This document shows, one piece after another, positions 1-8,523 of a stretch of DNA of 64,000 nucleotides (position 1 is the first letter of the stretch; every line of letters begins with the position of its first letter). Origin of the DNA: Chryseobacterium sp. GTDB taxonomy: Bacteria; Bacteroidota; Bacteroidia; Flavobacteriales; Weeksellaceae. The DNA lies in contig QFQW01000012.1 in NCBI GenBank assembly GCA_003248755.1, positions 1 through 64,000 of the forward strand, written 5' to 3'. The notes beneath the pieces were generated by a model. It was not told the origin of the DNA. It did not search any database and saw only the letters and a list, made by a program, of their open reading frames with translations. The translations under genes and the position numbers were made by a program.

Positions 1-79
1 GGATTTCCGCTCAAATCGAGGAACGAGATTCATCGATTCAAATAAAAATAATATATAAATAGGAGATAATTCGGGCTGC
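1..79. repeat. Inverted repeat copy A at the window edge
   Basis: This stretch runs from the start of the window to about 79. It reappears, reverse-complemented and nearly identical, at about 3973-4044; the main difference is a few extra bases in the AT run near 48-56. Beyond it, 80-240 is non-coding and carries degenerate fragments of the 'tgtcat...aatgaca' and 'cgaaccac-ttaggttt' motifs that also occur at 3820-4110. The copy probably continues left of the window, so its true edge is unknown. It may be one arm of a dispersed intergenic repeat. No gene is seen before 272. Confidence 0.8.
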
Positions 80-244
80 GGATTCAATATAAAAACAACA
101 GTTTGCAAAAAATCTAATATTGTCATTGACTTCGTCGAATCTTCGATTTCCGGAGGAATCTAGACTGTTGAGATTGACTTCATCGAACCACTTCGTTAGG
201 TTTCTTTCAGAATGACAAAATTACGGTTTATAATTTCTAATCTT

Positions 245-252
245 TAAATTTG
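245..252 (+). promoter_or_regulatory. Putative -7 box (TAAATTTG) of the cupin gene
   Basis: The box matches the Bacteroidota -7 consensus TAnnTTTG and lies 19 nt before the cupin start codon. No TTG -33 element is found at the expected distance, so support is moderate. Confidence 0.4.
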
Positions 253-271
253 CCTTAATCAAGAACAAACG

Positions 272-616
272 ATGATAAAATCAAAACAGAATTCTGAACA
301 TTATACCTGGGGCAAAAACTGTGATAGCTGGATTTTGCTGAACTCAGAGAGTCTTTCTATTAAGCAGGAAATAATTCCGCCTCATTCAAAAGAGCAATTG
401 CATTTTCATAAAAACGCACAGCAGTTTTTCTTTATTTTGAAAGGAAAAGCAACTTTTATAGTGGATGAAGAGATGTTTGAAGTCTCGGAAAATTCAGGAT
501 TTCATATCACTCCGAATAAAAATCATTTAATAGAAAACAGATTAGACGTTGATTTAGAATGTCTTGTTATATCAAATCCTTCAACAAATAATGATAGATT
601 TGCAGTAGAAAACTAG
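272..616 (+). CDS. Small cupin-domain protein
   Basis: The 114-residue product is a single cupin barrel. A PHSKEQLHFHK segment near residues 37-47 gives the metal-binding histidine cluster, followed by the beta strands QQFFFILKGKATF and a second motif around residues 70-85 (GFHITPNKNH). Small single-cupin proteins bind a metal and often act as isomerases, dioxygenases or sugar-binding regulators; nothing here tells which. There is no signal peptide, so it is probably cytosolic. It is followed after 10 nt by a DUF1648 membrane protein and then waaA, all on the same strand, so the three may be co-transcribed. The fold is clear, the substrate unknown. Confidence 0.8.
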   Translation: MIKSKQNSEHYTWGKNCDSWILLNSESLSIKQEIIPPHSKEQLHFHKNAQQFFFILKGKATFIVDEEMFEVSENSGFHITPNKNHLIENRLDVDLECLVISNPSTNNDRFAVEN

Positions 617-626
617 ACAATTAATT

Positions 627-1103
627 ATGAAAATCATTTCTTTCGTATTGAAAATCATTTCTTTTCTGATTCTGATTTTTATCTGGATTTTTACAATTAT
701 TAATTTTAAGAAACTGCCGGAAATTGTTCCGATTCATTATAATCTTGATGGTATTCCTGATGGATTTGGTTCAAGAGGTACAATCTGGTTTGAAACGGGT
801 CTAACCACAGTTTTGTTTTTATTTCTAATGTATGTTTCAAAAAAACCTGATTTTCCATTACTTAATATTCCTCAAAATATAAAAGATAATCCTATTCTTA
901 CTGAATTTGTGGTGAGTGTTCTATTGTTGATAATAATGCTGATATTTGCAGATATTAATTATGAAAGTATCAGTAATGCTTTAGGAAAGACCAAAGGATT
1001 AAGTTCGATGATGCATTATTTGCTAGGTTTGGTTTTTATTTTTGTCGTTGGACTTCTAATTTATTCTTATAAAATTTCAAAACGTCAAAATTTACAAGGT
1101 TGA
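627..1103 (+). CDS. DUF1648-type integral membrane protein
   Basis: The 158-residue product has four hydrophobic segments (about residues 5-25, 50-67, 92-110 and 130-150). The motif LPEIVPIHYNLDGIPDGFGS just after the first segment is the hallmark of DUF1648, the domain that in Bacillus SdpI contributes to immunity and signalling. Stand-alone DUF1648 proteins have no settled function. It sits 10 nt after the cupin gene and 4 nt before waaA, which suggests one transcript, but this does not by itself link it to lipopolysaccharide synthesis. The family call is firm; the role is unknown. Confidence 0.75.
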   Translation: MKIISFVLKIISFLILIFIWIFTIINFKKLPEIVPIHYNLDGIPDGFGSRGTIWFETGLTTVLFLFLMYVSKKPDFPLLNIPQNIKDNPILTEFVVSVLLLIIMLIFADINYESISNALGKTKGLSSMMHYLLGLVFIFVVGLLIYSYKISKRQNLQG

Positions 1104-1107
1104 TTAA

Positions 1108-2364
1108 ATGAAATCTATATACAATCTTTTCGTTCACTTAATGGTTTTCGGGATGAAAGTCTTTTCGCTCTTCGATTCCAAAACCAAAAAAGGAGTGCGA
1201 GGTAGAAAAGAATCTTTGAAAATTGTTCGTGAAAAAATTCAAGGACAAAAAGTGCTTTGGATGCACGCTGCGAGTTTAGGCGAATACGAACAAGGTTTGC
1301 CGGTTCTCGAAAAATTAAAAGAACAATTACCTGAACATAAAACTCTTGTGACTTTTTTTTCACCTTCAGGTTATGAAAATGTAAAGAAAAGAAAACAGAT
1401 TGCCGATGCAATTTGTTACCTGCCTTTTGACAGAAAAAAAGATGTGAAAGAATTTGTTTCCGTTTTTGATACGGAGATTTTCTTCACTGTGAAATATGAT
1501 TATTGGTATAATCTTTTAGAAGAACTGAAAAATAAAGGAACCAAAAACTATGTGATTTCGGCTTTATTTTATGAGCATCAGGTTTTCTTTGAAAGTTATG
1601 GGAAATGGTTTGCAAGACAACTTCGGAAAAATATCGATTGGTTTTTTCATCAGACGATTAAATCTCAAGCTTTAGCCAAAAAAATAGGTTTAACTAATTC
1701 GACTGTTTCCGGAGATACAAGATTTGACAGAGTAAAACAATTTCTAGATAGAGATAATCATTTGGAATTTATAGAAGAATTCAAGGCGAATCAAAAACTG
1801 ATTGTGTTAGGAAGCAGCTGGCAGGCAGAAGAAGATATTGCGCAGGTTCTTGTAAAAAAACTCCCTGAAACCAAAATCGTAATTGCGCCACACGATTTGC
1901 ACAGAGTTTCGCATTTGAAAAACCTTTTCCCGAACGCTATACTATATAGCAGTCTGCAAAATTCTCAAACTCCCGATTTTTCCAATTCTCAGATTTTAAT
2001 AATTGATTCAATTGGAAAATTGTCCAAATTGTATTCTTATGCAGATTTGGCGGTTGTTGGCGGTGGTTTTCATTCGGCGGGATTGCATAATATTCTGGAA
2101 GCGGCAGTTTACGGTGTTCCTGTGATTTTTGGAAATCAGTATAAAAAAAACCCGGAAGCCGATGCGCTGATTGAAGCAAAAGGAGGGAAAAGTTTTGATG
2201 ATTTTGTTGTGGCTTCAGCCTTCATTTCAGAAATGATTAAAAAAGATTCCCAAACCGAAGGTGAAGAAAAATCTTACCTGAAAGAAATGTCGGAAAAAGC
2301 TTTTGAATTTGTCAATTCTCAACCGAATTCTACGGAGATTATTGTGAAGAAGATTCTATCTTAA
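1108..2364 (+). CDS. waaA: 3-deoxy-D-manno-octulosonic acid (Kdo) transferase
   Basis: WaaA transfers Kdo from CMP-Kdo to lipid A precursor at the inner face of the cytoplasmic membrane, an early step of lipopolysaccharide core synthesis. The 418-residue length is normal. A short hydrophobic N-terminus (residues 5-20) can anchor the enzyme. The motif HAASLGEYEQG holds the family's catalytic glutamate at residue 59, and GGGFHSAGLHNILEAA near residues 315-331 is the conserved CMP-Kdo-binding region of this GT-B fold. The gene follows the DUF1648 gene by 4 nt. Its end overlaps the convergent hypothetical gene on the other strand by 9 nt. Whether one or two Kdo units are added cannot be read from the sequence. 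Confidence 0.95.
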   Translation: MKSIYNLFVHLMVFGMKVFSLFDSKTKKGVRGRKESLKIVREKIQGQKVLWMHAASLGEYEQGLPVLEKLKEQLPEHKTLVTFFSPSGYENVKKRKQIADAICYLPFDRKKDVKEFVSVFDTEIFFTVKYDYWYNLLEELKNKGTKNYVISALFYEHQVFFESYGKWFARQLRKNIDWFFHQTIKSQALAKKIGLTNSTVSGDTRFDRVKQFLDRDNHLEFIEEFKANQKLIVLGSSWQAEEDIAQVLVKKLPETKIVIAPHDLHRVSHLKNLFPNAILYSSLQNSQTPDFSNSQILIIDSIGKLSKLYSYADLAVVGGGFHSAGLHNILEAAVYGVPVIFGNQYKKNPEADALIEAKGGKSFDDFVVASAFISEMIKKDSQTEGEEKSYLKEMSEKAFEFVNSQPNSTEIIVKKILS

Positions 2365-2982
2365 AAATCCCTCACTCTTGATATTTTTCACAATCAATTC
2401 AAAATGGTCAGGAATATTTTCGCATTTCAGCCAATTAAAATCTAAACCATTATTGACACAAAGTTTGCTTAAATAAATGTTGTTATCGATGTTCTCATTA
2501 AGGTTTTCTAACCATTCATCAAATTCCATCCAATAATCTTCGTCCAGCTTTTTGATTAAAGTTAACGCTTTGAAGATTTTATTAATGAGATAAATGTAAA
2601 GTTTATAAACGTTATCAAATCTTTGCTGACCAAGTTTTCCGTTATGTTCCAAGATTTCATTAATCAGAAATAAATTCAAAGAAACTTCCCCGAATTTATC
2701 AGTTGTCACTTTGACGTGTTCCATAATCTCTGCGCTTAGTTTTCTAATTAGAACCAAAAAATATTTTTGATTACTAATATATTTTGAGATTTCAAGAATT
2801 CTTTCACGGATATTAGATTCCATAGTGGTTCGTTTGTCATCAGTAGTTTCCTCATCAATCAGTTCGAAATATAATTTTTTGGAAAGCAGTTTATCCTTTT
2901 TTAATAACCTGAAAATCAATTTATCCTTTTCTGAATGGGAAAACTGACTCAAAGCTTGTTTAAATTCTTTTGAATATTCCAT
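2356..2982 (-). CDS. Conserved-looking hypothetical protein, helical and charged
   Basis: I do not recognise this 208-residue protein. It is rich in Lys, Glu, Leu and Ile, with predicted long helices and no signal peptide or membrane segment, so it is likely cytosolic. The N-terminal part (YSKEFKQALSQFSHSEKDKL) resembles small helical domains of unknown function common in flavobacteria. Its start codon overlaps the stop of the upstream glycosyltransferase by one base, so the two are almost certainly co-transcribed and translationally coupled. The 3' end overlaps waaA by 9 nt in convergent orientation. A role with the glycosyltransferase would be guesswork. Confidence 0.65.
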   Translation of the reverse strand: MEYSKEFKQALSQFSHSEKDKLIFRLLKKDKLLSKKLYFELIDEETTDDKRTTMESNIRERILEISKYISNQKYFLVLIRKLSAEIMEHVKVTTDKFGEVSLNLFLINEILEHNGKLGQQRFDNVYKLYIYLINKIFKALTLIKKLDEDYWMEFDEWLENLNENIDNNIYLSKLCVNNGLDFNWLKCENIPDHFELIVKNIKSEGFLR

Positions 2983-3737
2983 TAATTGAAAATTTTAGAA
3001 TATTTGATGAATCCGTTGAATGCCCAATTGGCTGTATAATACAAAGATTTTAAAGTCGAAAATTTCATATAATCTTTATAAACCAGATATTGGTCTTTCA
3101 TTATGTTTGATTTATTTCGGGAAACGCTGTTGGGAAGCATTCTGTATTTTGATAAGGTCTTTTTCAAAGGTTTTCCTTGCGGAATTTTTTTTAATAATTC
3201 CAGCCACATTACGTGGTCTTCGCGTTTTGTGCCTTCCGGAAAATAGACTTTCCCAACCCTTCTAGAATCATACATCGATGCTAAAAGCGATAATCTGCAG
3301 GTTTTCAAAAGATTGTTGAAATTAACAATTGTATCTGCTTCGAAGTCTCCGATTTCTGTAGGATTCAGGTTTTCGTCACAACGCGAATAAGTAGAATAGG
3401 CTAATTCTGCATTTTCGGACTTCATAAAATGGACCATTTCTTCAAGAAAATTCGGCTCCCAAAAATCGTCTGCATCCAGAAAAGTAATAAATCTTCCTGT
3501 TGCATTTTCGAGAGAAATATTTCTTGCGTGTCCGGCGCCGCCATTTTTCTCAGCTTTAAAAACTTTGATTCTTAAGTCGTTTTGTTTTTCCAGAATTTCC
3601 ACAGAATTATCTGTCGAACAATCATCCGTAATCAACCATTCCCAATCCTGGAAAGTTTGATTGAGAACAGAACTGATAGTTTCGTTCAAATATTTTGAAG
3701 AATTGTAACTCGGTGTGATGATGGAGATTTCCGGCAC
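2982..3737 (-). CDS. Family 2 glycosyltransferase
   Basis: This is a GT-A fold inverting glycosyltransferase of about 251 residues that uses a nucleotide sugar. Visible motifs are the N-terminal PEISIITPSYNS strand-loop, ITDDCSTDNS near residue 40, GAGHARN near residue 70, and the metal-binding LDADD at about residues 87-91. It has no membrane anchor. I chose a GTG start at 3737. A longer reading from TTG at 3770 is possible, but it would run through a -7 box (TATCTTTG, 3752-3759 on this strand), so a transcript from that promoter could not include it. It is coupled to the hypothetical gene at 2356-2982. Nearby waaA makes surface-polysaccharide work plausible, but the acceptor is unknown. Confidence 0.85.
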   Translation of the reverse strand: MPEISIITPSYNSSKYLNETISSVLNQTFQDWEWLITDDCSTDNSVEILEKQNDLRIKVFKAEKNGGAGHARNISLENATGRFITFLDADDFWEPNFLEEMVHFMKSENAELAYSTYSRCDENLNPTEIGDFEADTIVNFNNLLKTCRLSLLASMYDSRRVGKVYFPEGTKREDHVMWLELLKKIPQGKPLKKTLSKYRMLPNSVSRNKSNIMKDQYLVYKDYMKFSTLKSLYYTANWAFNGFIKYSKIFN

Positions 3738-3880
3738 TTGTGAATTTTTTACAAAGATAGATAAAGACAAGAAGATAAAAGAATAAAGCGAAAAGACTTC
3801 TTTATAGTTAAAGCACTTCGACTCCGCTCAGCGTGAAAACTCGAATGTTTAAAATTACTTTGGTAATTTCCATAATACTT

Positions 3881-3927
3881 GTCATTCCGTAGGAATCTCA
3901 ACATCGCATAGATTCCTACGGAATGAC
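3881..3927. repeat. Palindrome with 18-bp perfect arms
   Basis: Arms 3881-3898 (gtcattccgtaggaatct) and 3910-3927 are perfect reverse complements around an 11-nt loop. The arms lack a following T-run, so it is not a typical terminator. Degenerate pieces of the same element appear near 120-215 and at 29101-29120. It looks like a REP- or MITE-like dispersed palindrome. Confidence 0.8.
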
Positions 3928-3972
3928 AAAAAGTGTATTTAAAGATGAATGTTGATTCGAAGACAAAACCCT

Positions 3973-4044
3973 GCAACCCGAATTATCTCCTATTTATTTT
4001 TATTTGAATCGATGAATCTCGTTCCTCGATTTGAGCGGAAATCC
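3973..4044. repeat. Inverted repeat copy B
   Basis: This is the near-perfect reverse complement of positions 1-79, sharing the run from 'ggatttccgctcaaatcg' to 'ggagataattcggg'. The two copies face each other across a 3.9-kb block of five genes. It lies just upstream of leuS regulatory DNA. Confidence 0.85.
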
Positions 4045-4165
4045 TTTTTACGCAACGAAGTGGAGTAAATAGATTGACTCCGTCGAACCACTCTGTTAGG
4101 TTTGGGAGCCCTTCGACAAGCTCAGGATAAACTGCAGGCGGATTAAGTTGCCCAAAAATTTAAAA

Positions 4166-4195
4166 TTGTCAGTTTGTCTCAAAATCTTAACTTTG
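4166..4195 (+). promoter_or_regulatory. leuS promoter
   Basis: TTG at 4166-4168 and TAACTTTG at 4188-4195 are separated by 19 nt, a full match to the Bacteroidota consensus. The leuS start codon lies 44 nt downstream, so the mRNA has a short leader. Confidence 0.65.
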
Positions 4196-4239
4196 TGAAC
4201 CTTAAAAAAATTATTCATTATTAATTTTCAATTCATAGA

Positions 4240-7200
4240 ATGTTTTACGACCATCAGCAGATAGAAAAAGAGTGGCAGAAATACTGGGAAGACAATCAAA
4301 CTTACAAGACTTCCGATTCAACCGATAAACCGAAATTTTACGTCCTCGATATGTTTCCGTATCCTTCCGGAGCTGGACTTCACGTGGGACATCCGCTCGG
4401 TTATATTGCTTCTGATATCTATGCGCGGTACAAAAGACATCAGGGTTTCAACGTTCTTCATCCGGTTGGCTACGATAGTTTCGGACTTCCGGCGGAGCAA
4501 TATGCCATCCAGACAGGAACGCATCCAGCCATTACAACTGAACAAAATATCACGAGATACGAGGAGCAATTAAGAAAAATTGGTTTCTCATTCGACTGGA
4601 GCAGGGAAGTGAGAACTTCCGACCCATCTTATTATAAATGGACACAATGGATTTTTATTCAGTTGTTCCATTCCTGGTATAATAAAAATACGGACAAAGC
4701 AGAATCTATCGAAACTTTAATCAAACATTTTGAGGAAAGAGGAAGCGAAGGATTAAATGCCAATCAAAATGAAGAACTGAATTTCACTGCAGAAGAATGG
4801 AAAAATGCTTCTGAAATTGATAAGGGGGCGATTTTATTAAATTACCGTTTGGCTTACAGAGCGGAAACGACTGTGAACTGGTGCCCTGCTTTGGGAACCG
4901 TTTTAGCAAATGATGAGGTGAAAGATGGGAAATCCGAAAGAGGAGGTTTTCCTGTTTTTCAAAAGAAAATGATGCAGTGGAGTATGAGAATTTCTGCATA
5001 TTCCGAAAGATTGTTGCAGGGATTGAAAACTTTGGACTGGCCACAGCCTTTAAAAGATTCTCAGGAATATTGGATTGGGAAATCTCAAGGTGCGCAAGTT
5101 AGATTTTCAACTGAAAATGGAGAAACAATTGAGGTTTTCACGACAAGACCTGATACAATCTTCGGAGCGACTTTTATGGTTTTGGCACCGGAAAATCCTT
5201 TGGTTCAAAATTTAACAACAGATGAGCAAGCAACGGAAATCGCCAATTACATAGAAGAAACTTCCAAAAAGACAGAACGTGATAGAATGGCTGACGTGAA
5301 AAACGTGAGCGGTGCTTTCACGGGAAGTTATGCAATCAATCCTTTTAATGGGAACAAAATTCCGGTTTATATTTCGGATTATGTGTTGATGGGTTACGGA
5401 ACAGGTGCTGTGATGGCAGTTCCAGCACACGATGAGCGTGACCATAGGTTTGCGAAGAAATTTAATTTGGAAATTATTAAGGTTGTGGAATCTGATGTAG
5501 ATGTTCAGGAAGAAGCTTATGATTCTAAGGATTCGGTTTGTGTGAACTCTGATTTCCTGAATGGTCTTCATTATAATGATGCGAAATCCAAAATCATCGC
5601 TGAAATCGAAAAACGAGGCATTGGTCACGGTACTACGAATTACAGACAGCGTGATGCGATTTTCTCAAGACAAAGATATTGGGGCGAGCCGGTTCCTATC
5701 TATTATAAGGAAGGAATGCCTTACACATTGCCAAATTCTGCTTTGCCTTTGGAATTGCCTGAGGTTGAAAAATATTTGCCCACTGAAGACGGTGACCCGC
5801 CATTAGGAAATGCAAAAACATTTGCTTGGGACGAAGCGAATCAAAAAGTGGTTGACACTGATTTGATTGATGATAAAACGGTTTTTCCATTAGAATTATC
5901 GACGATGCCGGGTTGGGCGGGAAGTTCCTGGTATTTCCTAAGATATATGGACCCGAATGATGATGAGGTTTTCTGTAAAAAAGAATTGTCAGATTATTGG
6001 GGACAAGTGGATTTATATATTGGCGGAAGTGAGCACGCAACTGGACATTTATTGTATTCTCGTTTTTGGAATATGTTCTTAAAAGACCGAGGTTATATCG
6101 AGCAAAATGAACCTTTCCAAAAGTTGATTAATCAGGGGATGATTTTGGGAATGAGTGCTTTTGTTTATAAATTACTTCCTGATTATTCATCAGATATAAA
6201 GTCTGACTTAAATAATTTAAATATCGTTTTCCCAGATAATTTATTTGTCTCAAAAAAATATGCCGATGTTGCAATAAAATATAAAAAACAAGTTGCAGAT
6301 TTAGCGGTTAAAGATAATTTTAAAGAAGGAGGTTTAGACTTTTATTACAATTCTGTAGAAGTTCCAGATGAATTAATTGAACTTGGTGTTATATACTATA
6401 ACATATTAAAAGAATTAAATAAAAACTCTTCTGAAATTGAATATTTAGAAAATATTTTGTTTCTTGGAGATGTTCAGTCACTTCACGTTGACATATCTTT
6501 ATTAAAAGGAACAACAGATGAATTGGATAGGGAAGCTTTCAAAGCTTGGAGACCAGATTATACTAATGCGGAATTTATTTTGGAAGACGGAAAATACATC
6601 ACAGGTCGTGAAGTAGAGAAAATGTCTAAGTCAAAATACAATGTTGTCAACCCAGATGATATCTGTAACGAATATGGAGCAGATGGATTAAGATTGTACG
6701 AAATGTTCTTAGGTCCATTAGAACAATCCAAACCTTGGAACACTCAAGGTCTTAGCGGCGTTTATGGTTTTCTGAAAAAATTCTGGAATCTTTACTTCGA
6801 TGGAGATAATTTCTCTGTTTCTGATGAAGAGCCAACAAAAGAAGAATATAAAGTTCTGCATACCTTAATCAAGAAAGTGGTTTACGATATTGAGAACTTC
6901 TCTTTCAATACTTCGGTGTCTTCTTTTATGATTGCAGTGAACGAATTACAGAAATTAAAATGCAATAAACGCAATATTTTGCAACCTTTGGCTGTTATTA
7001 TCTCACCATATGCGCCCCATATTTGCGAAGAGGTATGGAATTTGCTGGGAAATAATGCTTCTATTGAATTTGAGCAATTCCCAACACTTGATGAAAGCTA
7101 TCTAATTGAAGATGAGATTGATTACCCGGTGAGTTTTAATGGTAAGATGAAATTTAAAATCAAATTAGCTGCCGACCTTGGTAGAGAAGAGGTTGAAAAA

Positions 7201-7299
7201 CTGATGATGGATAATGATGACGTGAAGAAGTTTTTAGGAGATAAATCAGTTAAAAATTTCATCTTCGTTCCAAAGAAAATCATTAATATTGTTATCTGA
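4240..7299 (+). CDS. leuS: Leucyl-tRNA synthetase with an enlarged insertion
   Basis: Class I aminoacyl-tRNA synthetase that charges tRNA-Leu in the cytosol. HVGH at residues 48-51 is the HIGH motif and KMSKS lies at 794-798. The CP1 editing domain is visible (TTRPDTIFG, about residues 304-312, and MAVPAHDERDH). The C-terminal anticodon and tail domains follow. At 1019 residues it is longer than the roughly 930-950 I expect for the family. The excess lies between QGMILGMSAFVYKL (from about residue 632) and LHVDISLL (about residue 746), where flavobacterial enzymes normally have about 40 residues. The inserted DNA, about 6170-6475, is markedly AT-rich but stays in frame. A consensus promoter precedes the gene. 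Function should be intact because all catalytic motifs remain. Confidence 0.97.
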   Translation: MFYDHQQIEKEWQKYWEDNQTYKTSDSTDKPKFYVLDMFPYPSGAGLHVGHPLGYIASDIYARYKRHQGFNVLHPVGYDSFGLPAEQYAIQTGTHPAITTEQNITRYEEQLRKIGFSFDWSREVRTSDPSYYKWTQWIFIQLFHSWYNKNTDKAESIETLIKHFEERGSEGLNANQNEELNFTAEEWKNASEIDKGAILLNYRLAYRAETTVNWCPALGTVLANDEVKDGKSERGGFPVFQKKMMQWSMRISAYSERLLQGLKTLDWPQPLKDSQEYWIGKSQGAQVRFSTENGETIEVFTTRPDTIFGATFMVLAPENPLVQNLTTDEQATEIANYIEETSKKTERDRMADVKNVSGAFTGSYAINPFNGNKIPVYISDYVLMGYGTGAVMAVPAHDERDHRFAKKFNLEIIKVVESDVDVQEEAYDSKDSVCVNSDFLNGLHYNDAKSKIIAEIEKRGIGHGTTNYRQRDAIFSRQRYWGEPVPIYYKEGMPYTLPNSALPLELPEVEKYLPTEDGDPPLGNAKTFAWDEANQKVVDTDLIDDKTVFPLELSTMPGWAGSSWYFLRYMDPNDDEVFCKKELSDYWGQVDLYIGGSEHATGHLLYSRFWNMFLKDRGYIEQNEPFQKLINQGMILGMSAFVYKLLPDYSSDIKSDLNNLNIVFPDNLFVSKKYADVAIKYKKQVADLAVKDNFKEGGLDFYYNSVEVPDELIELGVIYYNILKELNKNSSEIEYLENILFLGDVQSLHVDISLLKGTTDELDREAFKAWRPDYTNAEFILEDGKYITGREVEKMSKSKYNVVNPDDICNEYGADGLRLYEMFLGPLEQSKPWNTQGLSGVYGFLKKFWNLYFDGDNFSVSDEEPTKEEYKVLHTLIKKVVYDIENFSFNTSVSSFMIAVNELQKLKCNKRNILQPLAVIISPYAPHICEEVWNLLGNNASIEFEQFPTLDESYLIEDEIDYPVSFNGKMKFKIKLAADLGREEVEKLMMDNDDVKKFLGDKSVKNFIFVPKKIINIVI

Positions 7300-7513
7300 T
7301 TTTAGAATTTTTTATGAAAGATTAAGAAAAATTATTATTCTAAGCATTGGAATTTGTTGAAATTAAAATGACAATTTATGTAAGTCTATTTTACATATAT
7401 TCCATTAATGTTTCTAAAAGAGATAATGAATTCATAAAAACCCTGCTTTGATTTAATTAATAATTGAAATAAGTTAATTTAATAGATAAAAAAATTAGAA
7501 GTCAAACCTAAAA

Positions 7514-7521
7514 TAATTTTG
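7514..7521 (+). promoter_or_regulatory. Putative -7 box (TAATTTTG) of the TonB operon
   Basis: The box lies 64 nt before the exbB start, in a 286-bp AT-rich spacer (7300-7585) that otherwise shows no gene or strong hairpin. No clear TTG is found at the -33 position, so it remains a candidate. Confidence 0.4.
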
Positions 7522-7585
7522 CATTTTTGAAAAAATTGACTTTATTTTACACGATAAAATTTAACAATTATAATTTAGTTTTAAT

Positions 7586-8449
7586 ATGGAAATGAATGTT
7601 TCAAACACAGACGAGCAAGTAGTTGCTAGAAAAAAAGGAGGTCTTAATCCTGCCGTAATCATCCCAATTTTATTGGCTGTAGGTATTGCGATCTTTTTAT
7701 TTGTATTAGGTAATCCATCAAACTTTCAAGATGATGCTCGTATAGCAGGGTCTGCTTCAGTAGCATTTGCTGATATCAAAAGTACAGAGCTACATCCTCA
7801 TGGGCTAGGGGTTATTTATATGGGAGGAATCCTTGTTCCTGTTTTGATCACTTTTATGATTATTGTAATCGTTTTCTCAATCGAGCGTGCTTTTGTATTA
7901 AGAAAAGCTGCTGGTAATGGTAATGTTGATAACTTCGTTTTGAAAATCAGAAGCTTACTTAACAACAACAAAGTTGATGAGGCTCTTGAAGAATGCGACA
8001 GACAACAAGGTTCTGTTGGTAACGTAGTAAAAGAAGGTCTTACGACTTACAAAGCTTTAGCAAACGATACAACTCTTGACAAAGAACAAAAAATGGTAGG
8101 TCTTAACAAAGCTATCGAAGAAGCTACAACTTTGGAGATGCCAATGTTAGAGAAAAACATGAATATCCTATCTACTTTAGGAACAGTTGCAACTTTGGTA
8201 GCACTATTGGGAACGGTAATCGGTATGATTCGTTCATTCCAGGCTTTAGGAGATGCAGGAGGGACTCCTGACGCTGCGGCATTATCAATCGGTATTTCTG
8301 AAGCTTTGATGAATACTGCTCTAGGTATTGGTACTTCTGCTGTTGCGATTATTCTTTATAACTATTTTACTGCTAAGATTGACGGTTTGACATTTAAGAT
8401 CGATGAGATCTCTATGAGCATCCAACAGTCTTTTGCTGAGTTCCACTAA
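7586..8449 (+). CDS. exbB: ExbB/MotA/TolQ proton-channel family protein
   Basis: ExbB forms the inner-membrane proton channel that powers TonB. The 287-residue protein has an N-terminal segment (about residues 25-42), a second at 78-98, and the conserved channel pair near 195-215 and 233-260. The signature TLGTVATLVALLGTVIGM and LSIGISEALMNTALGIG are typical of MotA/TolQ/ExbB. The extra N-terminal membrane segment is common in Bacteroidota. It opens a tight run of exbB, two exbD genes and tonB. The frame could also begin at the second ATG at 7592, two codons in. Confidence 0.93.
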   Translation: MEMNVSNTDEQVVARKKGGLNPAVIIPILLAVGIAIFLFVLGNPSNFQDDARIAGSASVAFADIKSTELHPHGLGVIYMGGILVPVLITFMIIVIVFSIERAFVLRKAAGNGNVDNFVLKIRSLLNNNKVDEALEECDRQQGSVGNVVKEGLTTYKALANDTTLDKEQKMVGLNKAIEEATTLEMPMLEKNMNILSTLGTVATLVALLGTVIGMIRSFQALGDAGGTPDAAALSIGISEALMNTALGIGTSAVAIILYNYFTAKIDGLTFKIDEISMSIQQSFAEFH

Positions 8450-8523
8450 GAATATCAGCGCTTTTTTAAAAATGTAAATAATTTGCATTTTGAATTTTAT
8501 TAAATAGTTAAAAAAGACAAAAA

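Larger units (their letters stand above)
3771..4165. repeat. Repeat-rich intergenic region
   Basis: No gene is seen between the glycosyltransferase and leuS. The stretch is a mosaic: a 'cacttcgactccgctcagc' fragment near 3820-3840, a perfect hairpin at 3881-3927, the inverted partner of the window's first 79 bases at about 3973-4044, and 'cgaaccactctgttaggtt' followed by 'cccttcgacaagctcagg' near 4084-4127. Fragments of the same words also occur at 80-230. Such chunks are dispersed intergenic repeats in many Bacteroidota. An open frame over 3749-3976 on the minus strand is just repeat sequence without coding character. Confidence 0.75.

Noticed and set aside
3749..3976. A 75-codon minus-strand frame upstream of the GT2 gene
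   Set aside because: It runs through a palindrome and repeat fragments and lacks coding character.
1..4044. The repeat-bracketed block as a composite transposon
   Set aside because: No transposase gene is seen inside and waaA is a core gene, so the repeats more likely represent dispersed elements.
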